NCBI GenBank assembly: GCA_020073605.1
Contig: JAIQEW010000011.1
Span: 62,001 to 126,000, forward strand
Direction of reading: 5' to 3'
From: Terriglobia bacterium
GTDB taxonomy: Bacteria; Acidobacteriota; Terriglobia; Acidiferrales; UBA7541
Length of the DNA: 64,000 nt
Each line of letters begins with the position of its first letter. Position 1 is the first letter of the stretch. Positions 52,056 through 60,686 of this stretch are shown one piece after another. The position numbers and the translations under genes were made by a program. The notes below the pieces were generated by a model. The model searched no databases and was not told where the DNA came from. It worked only from the letters and a program-made list of their open reading frames with translations.

Positions 52056-54758
52056 GTGGTCGAGTCTTTGCCATCGAACGAAGTGGTCGAGCAGAAGCGC
52101 CGTAGTACGCGCATCGTGCAGGCCGTGCCGATCACGGTCGCCGGCGTGGACGCGCTCGGCCAGCCGTTCAAGGAGCGCACCACGACCGTGATGGTCAACT
52201 GTCACGGCTGCAAGTACCAGTCAAAACACTACGTTCCCAAGAATTCGACCATCAAGCTCGAGATTCCGCATACCGATCCCTCGCTTCCTCCCCGCACAGT
52301 GCTGGGGCACGTCATCTGGGTGCAGCGGCCCAGGGCTGTGCGCGAGCTTTTTCAGATCGGGCTGGAGTTCGAGATTGCCGGAAACGTTTGGGGGATCGCA
52401 TTCCCTCCTGAAGATTGGTTCCCCTATCCTCAGGAAGGAGCTGCGCCGGTTGCCGCGCCGCCGGAAGCGCCTGCCGCTCATGAGGAAGAGCCATTCGCGG
52501 CGCATGCGCCCGCCGAGACGGAAAGGCTAGAATCGCACCCAGCCGCTCCTCACGCCGGCGCGACCGCGCCGCACGAAGCGCCCGTGGCACCAACGTCCGC
52601 CGACAGCAAGATCCACGTGATGCCGGGACCCGCGCCTTCACCAGAGGCGCAGCTCGCGACCGCCCGCCAAATGGCGAAGATGGTCGCGGAGGCAAAAGAG
52701 ACACTCGATAAGACGTTGCGCCGCGGCGCACAAACGGCGATCAACGAAGAAATGACGGTCGTGCGCCAGCAGATCGACGTGCAGCTCCATGAGGCGGTCG
52801 AGAGGGCCATCAAAGTTTCGATGGAGCGCGTTTCCGAATCGGCTGTGAAGAAGGTCGTCCAGCAGGCGGCAGACCGCACGGCGGCAATCGTCGAGGACGC
52901 GCGCAAGGCGAGCGAGACAACAGCGGAGAATCTGGACGCCAAGGTTCGCCAGGCGGTGCAGCAGGCGGTGAGCCACGCCGCGGATCAGGCCGCGCAGCAC
53001 GCTGCGCAACAGGCTACGGCGCACAATTTGAAGCAAGCCGTTGAGGAAGCGGTCGAGCGTGTAATCGCGCAGCGCGAAGCCGCGTCGCCTTCGCTCGGAA
53101 TTCTTTCGTCCCCCGGGGCGGCTCAGCAGCACCTCGATCAATGGAAGAAGGATCTTGAAGACACGGCGCAAAGCGTCCGCAGCCGGACGCTTGACCAAGC
53201 GCAAGCGGACGCGGATGCAGCCAAGCAGCGCTGGAACGAGGAGTTCGAAACAGCTGTCTCCGGCGCGAAGCAAAACCTGGGCGAGAAGCTGAGCGAGACA
53301 TCCAAAGCGGCACTCGCGCAGGCCGAGAAGGATCTCTCCGAGCGTCAATCGAGCGTACGCTCCTCGATCGACCAAGCGGTTACAGATGCGCACGCGACGA
53401 TTCAGTCGCTGGGCGCGGGACTCGAACAGGAACGCGCGCGCACCGAAATCGCAAAAACGCGCCTGGAGGAAGCGGCCCGGTCCACGATCGAACTAACTCA
53501 GCGCGAGCTCGACGAAATGATCTCCGCGCGGCACGAGGAGTTGGGACGCAAAGCGGAGCAGGCTATCGCCGAACACGCGCAGCAGCTGGAGCCCGCGCTC
53601 CGGAACTCCGCGGAAAAGGTGATGGAACGCCTTTCCGGCGAACTCGAAGAGAAACTGGCGCCCAAACTCGAGCAAGCGCAAAAGGCTGCCTCCGAGCTCG
53701 CTCAGGCCGGCGAGCAGGCCGCGCGGCTCCAACACCACATCCGAGAACAAGTCCAGCAAGCGTCCGAACAGGCGGCGCAAATTCAGGCAACCGTCCGCGG
53801 GCAGGTCGAGCAGGCGTCCCAGCAGGCGGTGCAGGAATCGCTCGAACGGCTGCGTCAGGAAGCGGCGAAAGTTCCCGCCGAGCTGGAGGAATCCGCCCGC
53901 GCGACTCTCTCCAAAGTGGAAGAGGAATTCGAGCAGCGGACCACCGACGCGAAGCATGAGACGTACGAAGCTCTTTCGAAGGCCTCCGACTGGTATCAGA
54001 AGAAGGCGCAGACCACGATGCAATCGACGCTCGAAAAGGCCGTCGAGCAATCGACCTCGGCCTTGCGGGGCCGCGCCGCCGAAATCTCAAGCCTGGTGGC
54101 GTCCGAACTGGATCACTACCGCCGCTCTTACGTCGAACACAGCCAGGCGGAGATCGAAGAAGCCGCGAAGGACGTTGTGGATCGCGAACGCGGCAAACTC
54201 ACCGAGTCGGCTGAGATCGTCAACGCGAGTTTTGCCGATCGCGTCCAGCAGGTGGCCGCCGAATCGATGCGCCGGTTCGAGGAGGCTTCGCGCCAGGCGC
54301 TCGAAAAGGCGCGCTCCGACATGGAGTACAACCGCGAGGGCTCTCTGACCGATTTTCAGAAGCATCTCGACGAAAGAATGATGCAGGGCATCGAGCAGGC
54401 GCAGATGCACCTGCAATCGCAGCTCGGCCCTCTGGTCGAAGCGTGGGAGGCGAACCGCCAAAAGCAGCAACAGGAGTGGATGGAGCAAGTGAAGAAGTCC
54501 ACCGACGAGTCCATCGAGCACTACAAGGCACGCCTTGAAAACGCGTCGAACTCCTGGCTGCTCGCGTCCGCAACCACGCTGGGGCAGCATTCGCAGACCG
54601 TTCTCGATACGCTGGCCAAGGCCGCGGAAAAGCGCATGCGCGAAAGCATCGCCGGGGTCCTGGCCGGGATGGGCGACACGCTGAAGGACAAGTTGCTCGG
54701 CATCTCCACGAACCTCGGCACCGAAGAAGACGACGACGCGCCCCCGAGAAAGAAGTAG
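52056..54758 (+). CDS. PilZ-like domain fused to a very long coiled coil
   Basis: The 900-residue protein begins with a PilZ-like barrel (RRSTR at about residue 15, then strands to about 120). In place of the DxSxxG c-di-GMP motif it has VNCHGCKYQS with a CHGC cysteine pair. A Pro/Ala-rich linker (about 125-195) follows, then over 600 residues of Ala/Glu/Gln/Lys/Arg-rich heptad-type sequence with almost no hydrophobic membrane segment. The chain ends in acidic then KK residues. This suggests an elongated cytoskeletal or scaffold-like cytoplasmic protein. The GTG start at 52056 follows CGGGGGG. The family is not recognised beyond the domain types. Confidence 0.75.
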   Translation: MVESLPSNEVVEQKRRSTRIVQAVPITVAGVDALGQPFKERTTTVMVNCHGCKYQSKHYVPKNSTIKLEIPHTDPSLPPRTVLGHVIWVQRPRAVRELFQIGLEFEIAGNVWGIAFPPEDWFPYPQEGAAPVAAPPEAPAAHEEEPFAAHAPAETERLESHPAAPHAGATAPHEAPVAPTSADSKIHVMPGPAPSPEAQLATARQMAKMVAEAKETLDKTLRRGAQTAINEEMTVVRQQIDVQLHEAVERAIKVSMERVSESAVKKVVQQAADRTAAIVEDARKASETTAENLDAKVRQAVQQAVSHAADQAAQHAAQQATAHNLKQAVEEAVERVIAQREAASPSLGILSSPGAAQQHLDQWKKDLEDTAQSVRSRTLDQAQADADAAKQRWNEEFETAVSGAKQNLGEKLSETSKAALAQAEKDLSERQSSVRSSIDQAVTDAHATIQSLGAGLEQERARTEIAKTRLEEAARSTIELTQRELDEMISARHEELGRKAEQAIAEHAQQLEPALRNSAEKVMERLSGELEEKLAPKLEQAQKAASELAQAGEQAARLQHHIREQVQQASEQAAQIQATVRGQVEQASQQAVQESLERLRQEAAKVPAELEESARATLSKVEEEFEQRTTDAKHETYEALSKASDWYQKKAQTTMQSTLEKAVEQSTSALRGRAAEISSLVASELDHYRRSYVEHSQAEIEEAAKDVVDRERGKLTESAEIVNASFADRVQQVAAESMRRFEEASRQALEKARSDMEYNREGSLTDFQKHLDERMMQGIEQAQMHLQSQLGPLVEAWEANRQKQQQEWMEQVKKSTDESIEHYKARLENASNSWLLASATTLGQHSQTVLDTLAKAAEKRMRESIAGVLAGMGDTLKDKLLGISTNLGTEEDDDAPPRKK

Positions 54759-54843
54759 CGCTCGCCCGGCAAGGAAGTCCGTTTAGGCCGTTCTCCCCTC
54801 CAAGACCATCGAGCGCGACTTCTGCTTCCGGCGGACCTCCCGG

Positions 54844-54849
54844 TATAAT
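54844..54849 (+). promoter_or_regulatory. Candidate -10 box of a leaderless transcript
   Basis: A perfect TATAAT ends 7 nt before ATG 54857 and no Shine-Dalgarno is present, so the mRNA would begin at or near the start codon. Confidence 0.4.
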
Positions 54850-54856
54850 GCATCGC

Positions 54857-55531
54857 ATGGCCAATCATTCGTACCTCAGCGTTTGGTGTAAGGATTTTCC
54901 CGAGGAGCTCATCCTCGAACGCTTCGGCGCGTTCCTACAGACGGTTCCCTTCTCGGCGACCAAGCCCGGATTCACCTACTTGACCATCCGCGCGTTGGAC
55001 GCTTCGGAGTCGCCGATTCTGGAGCAGGACTTGCGCTCCATGCCGCTCGATGCTGCCGGGATCATCCAAATCGCGTCGGAACAGCTCCACAGCGATTGCT
55101 CGTACGAAGTGAGTTGTTACTGGGACCTCTCGATCTTCGATGCAGCAACCGGAAAGTCCAAAATCGAGCCGAAGGCGCTCGATATCTTCTGCCGGGGCGA
55201 GGACTATGACAACGCCTTGTGGCGGGACAGCGGCCATCTGGAAGTGAGTCTGGGTTTCGAGCATCTTTTCACCGGGCACGCGGGCCTGCTCGGCATTCGG
55301 CCGGGCGCAAAATCGCCTCCGCAAAGTCCCGAGGAAGCGCGCTTCCTGGAAGCGATGGCCTGGCCGGAGAATCTGCAGATGTATCAGGAAAAGACGCGGG
55401 AAAATATCCGCAAACTACAGGATTGGGTCCGCCGGATCGAGAAGGCCCTGCCGGTCGAGCGCGTGCGGCTTTGGTCGGAAGGCGAGGAAGATTTCGAGGC
55501 GCGCATCGAGGAAATCGTCGCGGCACGCTAG
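54857..55531 (+). CDS. Conserved-looking cytoplasmic protein of unknown function
   Basis: The 224-residue soluble protein (MANHSYLSVWCKDF...) has no signal peptide or membrane helix. A mixed alpha/beta first half (LTIRALDASESPILEQDL, YEVSCYWDLSIFD) is followed by a helical, charged C-terminal third (MYQEKTRENIRKLQDWVRRIEKAL). No family was recognised. ATG 54857 is preferred over ATG 54848, since the latter overlaps the putative -10 box. It precedes the ABC exporter pair by 160 nt. Confidence 0.65.
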   Translation: MANHSYLSVWCKDFPEELILERFGAFLQTVPFSATKPGFTYLTIRALDASESPILEQDLRSMPLDAAGIIQIASEQLHSDCSYEVSCYWDLSIFDAATGKSKIEPKALDIFCRGEDYDNALWRDSGHLEVSLGFEHLFTGHAGLLGIRPGAKSPPQSPEEARFLEAMAWPENLQMYQEKTRENIRKLQDWVRRIEKALPVERVRLWSEGEEDFEARIEEIVAAR

Positions 55532-55691
55532 CGCGGAACAGCTCTTCCGCAAGCCGAAGCGAAGCGATAGAATGACGGTCACTCCCGTTGAATTGGGTGG
55601 GGTCGAAGGTGCCACGAAGTATGCACTCGGCCTGCAAACGCTCGACCGCAAACGTAGCCAAATGCATTCTTTCCGCGTCTAATACTCGCCG

Positions 55692-57656
55692 ATGAGCGCA
55701 ATCGCACAGCCTGTCTCCACCACTGCCGCGCGGCCCGCGCGCAAGCCATCCGGCTGGAGTCAGTTGAAGCTACTCCTCCCTTACGTCGCCAACTACAAAC
55801 GCATGGTAGCGGCGGGACTGGTAGCTCTCACGTTGACGGGAATGGCCGGCGCGCTCCCCCAGTTGATTATCGGGACGATTACGGACCTCTTACAGGCATC
55901 GCCACAGCCCCTCTCGACGCTTTCCGGGACTGCGCGCTCCGTTCTCCATCCTCTTTTTGCGTTCTATGCGCCGTTGAGCCGCCATGCCCTGGGCCTCTAC
56001 TGCATCATCCTGGTTGGCGTGATGCTGGTGAAAGGATTCTTTTCGTTCTGGACGAGATGGATCCTGATCGGCGTCTCCCGCGAGATCGAATACGATTTGC
56101 GAAACGACCTGCTCGCCCGCCTGCTTCTGCTTGATCCGGAGTTCTATGCGCGGAATCGCACGGGCGACCTGATGTCGCGCGTGACAAACGATCTCAACGC
56201 GGTGCGCATGGTGCTCGGTCCGGGCATCATGTACACGGCGAACACGATTGCCACAAGCGTTCTGGCCGTCTACTTCATGGTCAAGCTGTCGCCCGTGCTC
56301 ACAATGTGGGTGCTGCTCCCCGTACCGGTCGTCGCAGTATCCGTTTGGTATTTCGGCCAGGTGATTCACCGCCTATCCGAGCGAATCCAAGCGGCGCTCG
56401 GCGTACTCTCCACGCGGGCGCAGGAGAATTTCACGGGTATCCGAGTGATCCGGGCCTACGCGCAAGAGAAATCCGAAATCGAGTCGTTTGACCGCGCCAA
56501 CCGGGATTACGTCGACCGCAACATCCAACTGATCGGCAGCTGGAGTCTTTTCTTCCCTGCCCTTTCGACACTCATTGGAATGACCGTCATCATCTTGCTT
56601 GGGATGGGTGGTACCGAGGTCATGGGTGGGCGTGTGTCGCTCGGAACTTTCTTGGCGTTCTTTACTTTCCTGGTCCAGCTTGTCTTCCCCATGATCGCCA
56701 TCGGCTTTGTGACGAATATTTTCCAGCGTGGCGCCGCTTCAATGGGACGGTTGAATTACGTTTTGAACGCACAGCCAAACATCCGCGATACGGCGGCTGC
56801 GGAAACTGAACCGCCCGCTGCGTCGGCAGGCGGCAATGGGCGGCCTCGCGAGGAGGTTCACGAGGGACCGATCGGCGCCAAGTCTGAAATTCGCGGTGAA
56901 ATCGAATTCCGGCACCTCACGTTCAACTATCCGACGGGTCCGAACGGAACGCCGGGCCCGCCGGTGCTGCGCGACATCAACCTGCATGTCCCGGCCGGCT
57001 CGACGCTCGCCGTCGTCGGCCCGACGGGCAGCGGCAAGTCCACTCTCGCGGCACTGATCGCGAGGCTGTGGGAGGCGCCTCCGGACACGCTGTTCATTGA
57101 CGGCCGGCCGATTCGCGAGTATCCGCTCGAAACGCTGCGCCGTGGAATCGGATACGTCCCGCAGGACACGTTCCTCTTCAGCGAAACGATTCGCGAGAAT
57201 ATCGCATTCGGTGTGGAGAATTCGACCGAAGAGCACGTCCTCGAAGCCGCCGAGATCGCCAGCATCTCGGGAGAGATCCTGAGTTTCCCCGCTCGCTTCG
57301 ATACGATGGTCGGTGAACGAGGGATTACGCTATCCGGCGGACAGAAACAACGGACGTCTCTCGCGCGCGCGATCCTGCGCCAGCCTCGGATTCTCGTGCT
57401 CGACGATTCCCTGTCGAGCGTGGATACGGACACGGAGGAGCGCATCCTCCGCCGCCTGCGCGACGTCATGCGTCAGCGGACCACCATTCTCATCGCCCAC
57501 CGCATTTCGACCGTCAAGGGTGCGGATCAAATTGTCGTCATGCGCGAGGGACAAGTGGTGGAGCGCGGCACCCATGAAGAATTGCTCGCGCTGAGCGGCT
57601 ACTACGCCGATCTCTATCAGAAGCAGCTGCTCGAAGAAGAGCTGGAACGCGAATGA
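55692..57656 (+). CDS. ABC exporter half-transporter, subunit 1
   Basis: The 654-residue protein has six membrane helices (type IV exporter fold) in the first roughly 330 residues and an ATPase domain from about 400. Walker A is GPTGSGKST, the signature is canonical LSGGQ, Walker B is ILVLDD and the H-loop is IAHRIS. The residue after Walker B is Asp instead of the catalytic Glu, marking the degenerate site of a heterodimer. The ATGA overlap with the next gene shows the two are co-translated. The substrate could be a lipid, drug or peptide and is not deducible. Confidence 0.9.
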   Translation: MSAIAQPVSTTAARPARKPSGWSQLKLLLPYVANYKRMVAAGLVALTLTGMAGALPQLIIGTITDLLQASPQPLSTLSGTARSVLHPLFAFYAPLSRHALGLYCIILVGVMLVKGFFSFWTRWILIGVSREIEYDLRNDLLARLLLLDPEFYARNRTGDLMSRVTNDLNAVRMVLGPGIMYTANTIATSVLAVYFMVKLSPVLTMWVLLPVPVVAVSVWYFGQVIHRLSERIQAALGVLSTRAQENFTGIRVIRAYAQEKSEIESFDRANRDYVDRNIQLIGSWSLFFPALSTLIGMTVIILLGMGGTEVMGGRVSLGTFLAFFTFLVQLVFPMIAIGFVTNIFQRGAASMGRLNYVLNAQPNIRDTAAAETEPPAASAGGNGRPREEVHEGPIGAKSEIRGEIEFRHLTFNYPTGPNGTPGPPVLRDINLHVPAGSTLAVVGPTGSGKSTLAALIARLWEAPPDTLFIDGRPIREYPLETLRRGIGYVPQDTFLFSETIRENIAFGVENSTEEHVLEAAEIASISGEILSFPARFDTMVGERGITLSGGQKQRTSLARAILRQPRILVLDDSLSSVDTDTEERILRRLRDVMRQRTTILIAHRISTVKGADQIVVMREGQVVERGTHEELLALSGYYADLYQKQLLEEELERE

Positions 57657-59533
57657 GCGACTTCCGCGAAGAAGAAAAACTCGGAAAGCTTTACGACACG
57701 CAGATCACGCGCCGCCTGATGCAATATCTAAGGCCGTACCGGTGGTGGGTGGTGCTCGCGGTCTCCATGAGTCTGGGCTTCGCGGCAACCGAAATCATCG
57801 GCCCGCAGCTCTTCCAGGTGGGCGTGGATAGGTACATCGTCCCAGGTTTCAAGCACATCATCGCTATCAGCACAGCCCGCGCCGGCCTCCTCTGGGTCGT
57901 CGGGGCATCGATGGCGGCGCTCCTCGCAGGATTCGGCCTGCAATACGTGCAGGTGCGGATCATGCAATGGGTAGGCCAACAGATCATGTACGATCTGCGG
58001 AAGGAGATATTCAGACACCTGCAGCGCCTGCAGATGAGTTTCTTCGACCGAAGCCCGGTCGGCCGGCTGGTGACCCGCGCGACAACCGACGTGGATGCAC
58101 TGAACGACCTCTTTGCCTCGGGCGTCGTGGCCATGCTCAACGATTTCGTCCTCCTGTTCGGCATGGCCGTGGTGCTCTTCATCAAGCAGCCCTATTTGGC
58201 GGTCGCCACCCTCGCCCCGTTGCCTTTCATGATCCTGCTGACATATTTCTTCCGCAACCGCGTTCGCGACGCCAATCGACGTATCCGCACCGCGATCGCC
58301 AGAATCAACGGTTTTCTGCAAGAGCATATCAGCGGCATGGCAGTCGTTCAGCTCTTCAACCGCGGGCGGAAATCGCGCAGACAGTTCTCGGAACTAAACC
58401 GCATCCACATGGTGGCCTACAAGGACGCGATTGACGCTTTCGCATTCTTCTTTCCAGCCGTCGAGTTCCTGAGCATGGCGGGAGTGGCGTTGCTTTACTG
58501 GATCGGCGGCGTGCGCGCGATCGGCGGAACAATCTCGATCGGCCTCCTGATTGCGTTTATGATGTACGCGCAGCGGTTCTATCGGCCTATTCAGGACCTC
58601 AGCGAGAAGTTCAACATCCTTCAAGCCGCTATGGCAGCTTCCGAACGCATCTTCAAGCTGCTCGACGAGCCTGTAACGATTGTTTCGCCCGCGCAACCCC
58701 GGGAGCTGACTGCTCCGCGCGGCGAAATCGAATTCCGCAATGTCTGGTTCGCCTACAACGGCGGCGCCAATCCGAAAGAAGAAGACTGGGTGTTGCGCGA
58801 CGTTTCTTTCCGAGTCGAGCCGGGGCAGACGCTCGCCATCGTGGGCCACACCGGCGCGGGCAAGACCACGATCATCCAGCTCCTGCTGCGCTTCTACGAT
58901 ATTCAGCGCGGCCAGATTCTGCTCGACGGCGTGGACATCCGCGAGATGGACTTGCAGGACTTGCGGGGCCACTTCGGGATCGTGTTACAGGACCCGTTCC
59001 TCTTTACCGGAACGCTCGAATCGAACGTTAAGCTGGGAACGGAAAGAATCGACCGCGCCGCCACCGAGAGCGCGCTGCGCGAGGTCGGACTAGGCTCGTT
59101 CCTTAATTCCATGCCTCAGGGCGTAGAAACGCCCGTCACCGAACGCGGCGGGACGCTATCGGTCGGGCAGCGGCAACTTGTCAGCTTCGCTCGCGCCCTG
59201 GCGCACGATCCAAGGTTCCTGATCCTCGACGAAGCCACTTCGAGCGTCGATACGAAGACCGAACTGATGATTCGAGAAGCGCTCGACCGCCTGCTGACGG
59301 GGCGCACAGCCGTCGTGATCGCGCACCGGCTCAGCACGATCCAGCACGCGCACCGCATTCTCGTCTTCCACAAGGGCCGCCTGCGCGAGCAGGGCTCCCA
59401 TCAGGAATTGCTCGCGCTGCGCGGAATCTACTATCGCCTTTACCAGCTCCAGTACAAAGAGCAGGAGATCGGCGTCTCCATTCCCGGCGGGGCGTTGCCC
59501 GGATTTTCGCAGCCCATGCCCGCCGATGACTGA
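57653..59533 (+). CDS. ABC exporter half-transporter, subunit 2
   Basis: The 626-residue partner of the preceding gene has the same six-helix plus ATPase layout. Walker A is GHTGAGKTT, the signature is altered to LSVGQ, and Walker B FLILDEA has the catalytic Glu. Combined with subunit 1 this gives one consensus site (Glu here plus LSGGQ there) and one degenerate site (Asp there plus LSVGQ here). This is the pattern of asymmetric exporters such as BmrCD and TM287/288. It ends 15 nt before lpxB, so it may be in the same transcript and act on the envelope. Confidence 0.9.
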   Translation: MSDFREEEKLGKLYDTQITRRLMQYLRPYRWWVVLAVSMSLGFAATEIIGPQLFQVGVDRYIVPGFKHIIAISTARAGLLWVVGASMAALLAGFGLQYVQVRIMQWVGQQIMYDLRKEIFRHLQRLQMSFFDRSPVGRLVTRATTDVDALNDLFASGVVAMLNDFVLLFGMAVVLFIKQPYLAVATLAPLPFMILLTYFFRNRVRDANRRIRTAIARINGFLQEHISGMAVVQLFNRGRKSRRQFSELNRIHMVAYKDAIDAFAFFFPAVEFLSMAGVALLYWIGGVRAIGGTISIGLLIAFMMYAQRFYRPIQDLSEKFNILQAAMAASERIFKLLDEPVTIVSPAQPRELTAPRGEIEFRNVWFAYNGGANPKEEDWVLRDVSFRVEPGQTLAIVGHTGAGKTTIIQLLLRFYDIQRGQILLDGVDIREMDLQDLRGHFGIVLQDPFLFTGTLESNVKLGTERIDRAATESALREVGLGSFLNSMPQGVETPVTERGGTLSVGQRQLVSFARALAHDPRFLILDEATSSVDTKTELMIREALDRLLTGRTAVVIAHRLSTIQHAHRILVFHKGRLREQGSHQELLALRGIYYRLYQLQYKEQEIGVSIPGGALPGFSQPMPADD

Positions 59534-59548
59534 AGCGGCGCCGATCGC

Positions 59549-60600
59549 ATGACGCCACCCCAAATCCTTATCTCCGCGGGCGAAGCCTCGAGCGACATGT
59601 ATGCGGCGCGCCTGGCAAGTGCCCTGCGCAACCGCACCGGAGCGAAGCTCTTCGGAATGGGCGGGCCGCGCATGGCCGAGGCGGGGGTCGAGCTGATCGC
59701 GGACTATCACGAAGTCGCCGTCGTGGGCATCACCGAAGTGCTGCACAAGATTCCATCCGTGCTCCGCGTGCAGCGCCAGCTCGTGCGCGAAGCGGCCCGG
59801 CGGCGTGCATCGCTCGCGATCCTCGTGGATTCGCCGGGGACTCATCTGGGCGTCGCGCGGCGCCTGAAGAAACACGGAATCCCCGTCGGCTACTTCATCG
59901 GCCCTCAGGTTTGGGCGTGGCGTGCAGGCCGTGTGCGCGTCATCAAACGCCTCGTCAATCGCATGGTCGTCATTTTCCCTTTCGAGGAAAAGATCTACCG
60001 GGATGCGGGTGTGCCGGTCGATTTCGTGGGCCACCCACTGGCGGAGGTCGTGCACCCGACGATGACGCGCGCTGAATTTGCGGCGCGGCACGGACTCGCG
60101 GCTGACCGGCCCATCATTGCTCTTCTGCCCGGTAGCCGCCGAGGGGAGATGGCGCGCCACTACCCGTGCGTGCTGGAAGCGTGCCAGCGTCTGGCGCAGG
60201 AGATGGGAAAGGACGCCGGTCTGCAATTCGTCCATGCCGCGGCGCCCGGCATCGAGATTGACACAGCCCCCGCGGGTGACAGGCGGTCGCGGCCCGCCAT
60301 CAAGCGCATCGAAGGGGCCACGTACGACGTGCTCGCCGCGGCGGACTGCGCCATCGTCGCCAGCGGCACAGCGACTGTCGAAGCTTCAGCATGGTGAATC
60401 TGGTTGCCGGACGGCGCGTCGTGCCGGAACTGATTCAGGAGGGCTTCACTCCCTCCGCCGTCGCATCGGAGGTCCGCCGGCTGCTGGAATCCCGCGCGGC
60501 ACGCGAGGAGATGAAGGAAGGCCTGGCCCAGGTCCGGGCCAAGCTAGGGTCAGGCGGCGCGATTGAGCGGGCGGCGGATGTCTTCGCACGGATGCTTTGA
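59549..60600 (+). pseudogene. lpxB: Lipid-A-disaccharide synthase, frameshifted with internal deletion
   Basis: LpxB joins UDP-diacylglucosamine and lipid X. The first frame (59549-60397, 282 residues) shows SAGEASSDMYAARL, SPGTHLGVARRLKK, YFIGPQVWAWRAGRV and LLPGSRRGEMARHYP, and reaches SGTATVEA, then stops. The second frame (60391-60600) resumes at MVNLVAGRRVVPELIQ and runs to the end. In intact LpxB about 30-35 residues (the GTPMVVVY region) lie between these points. About 100 nt are therefore missing, and the join is out of frame. Either the gene is broken or the assembly has an error here; the rest looks well conserved, favouring a recent event. Confidence 0.85.
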
Positions 60601-60686
60601 GCCTTGGGGCGCGGGCAACTGCGGCCGGTAATCTGGTATCTTAGCTAAGCTGAAGGTAATCGCCCGTTCAGAGAGAGGGTTTCTTC

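Noticed and set aside
52056..54758. CHGC in the PilZ-like protein as a heme c site
   Set aside because: The motif is CxxCK-like rather than CxxCH, and the protein has no signal peptide, so covalent heme attachment is not expected.
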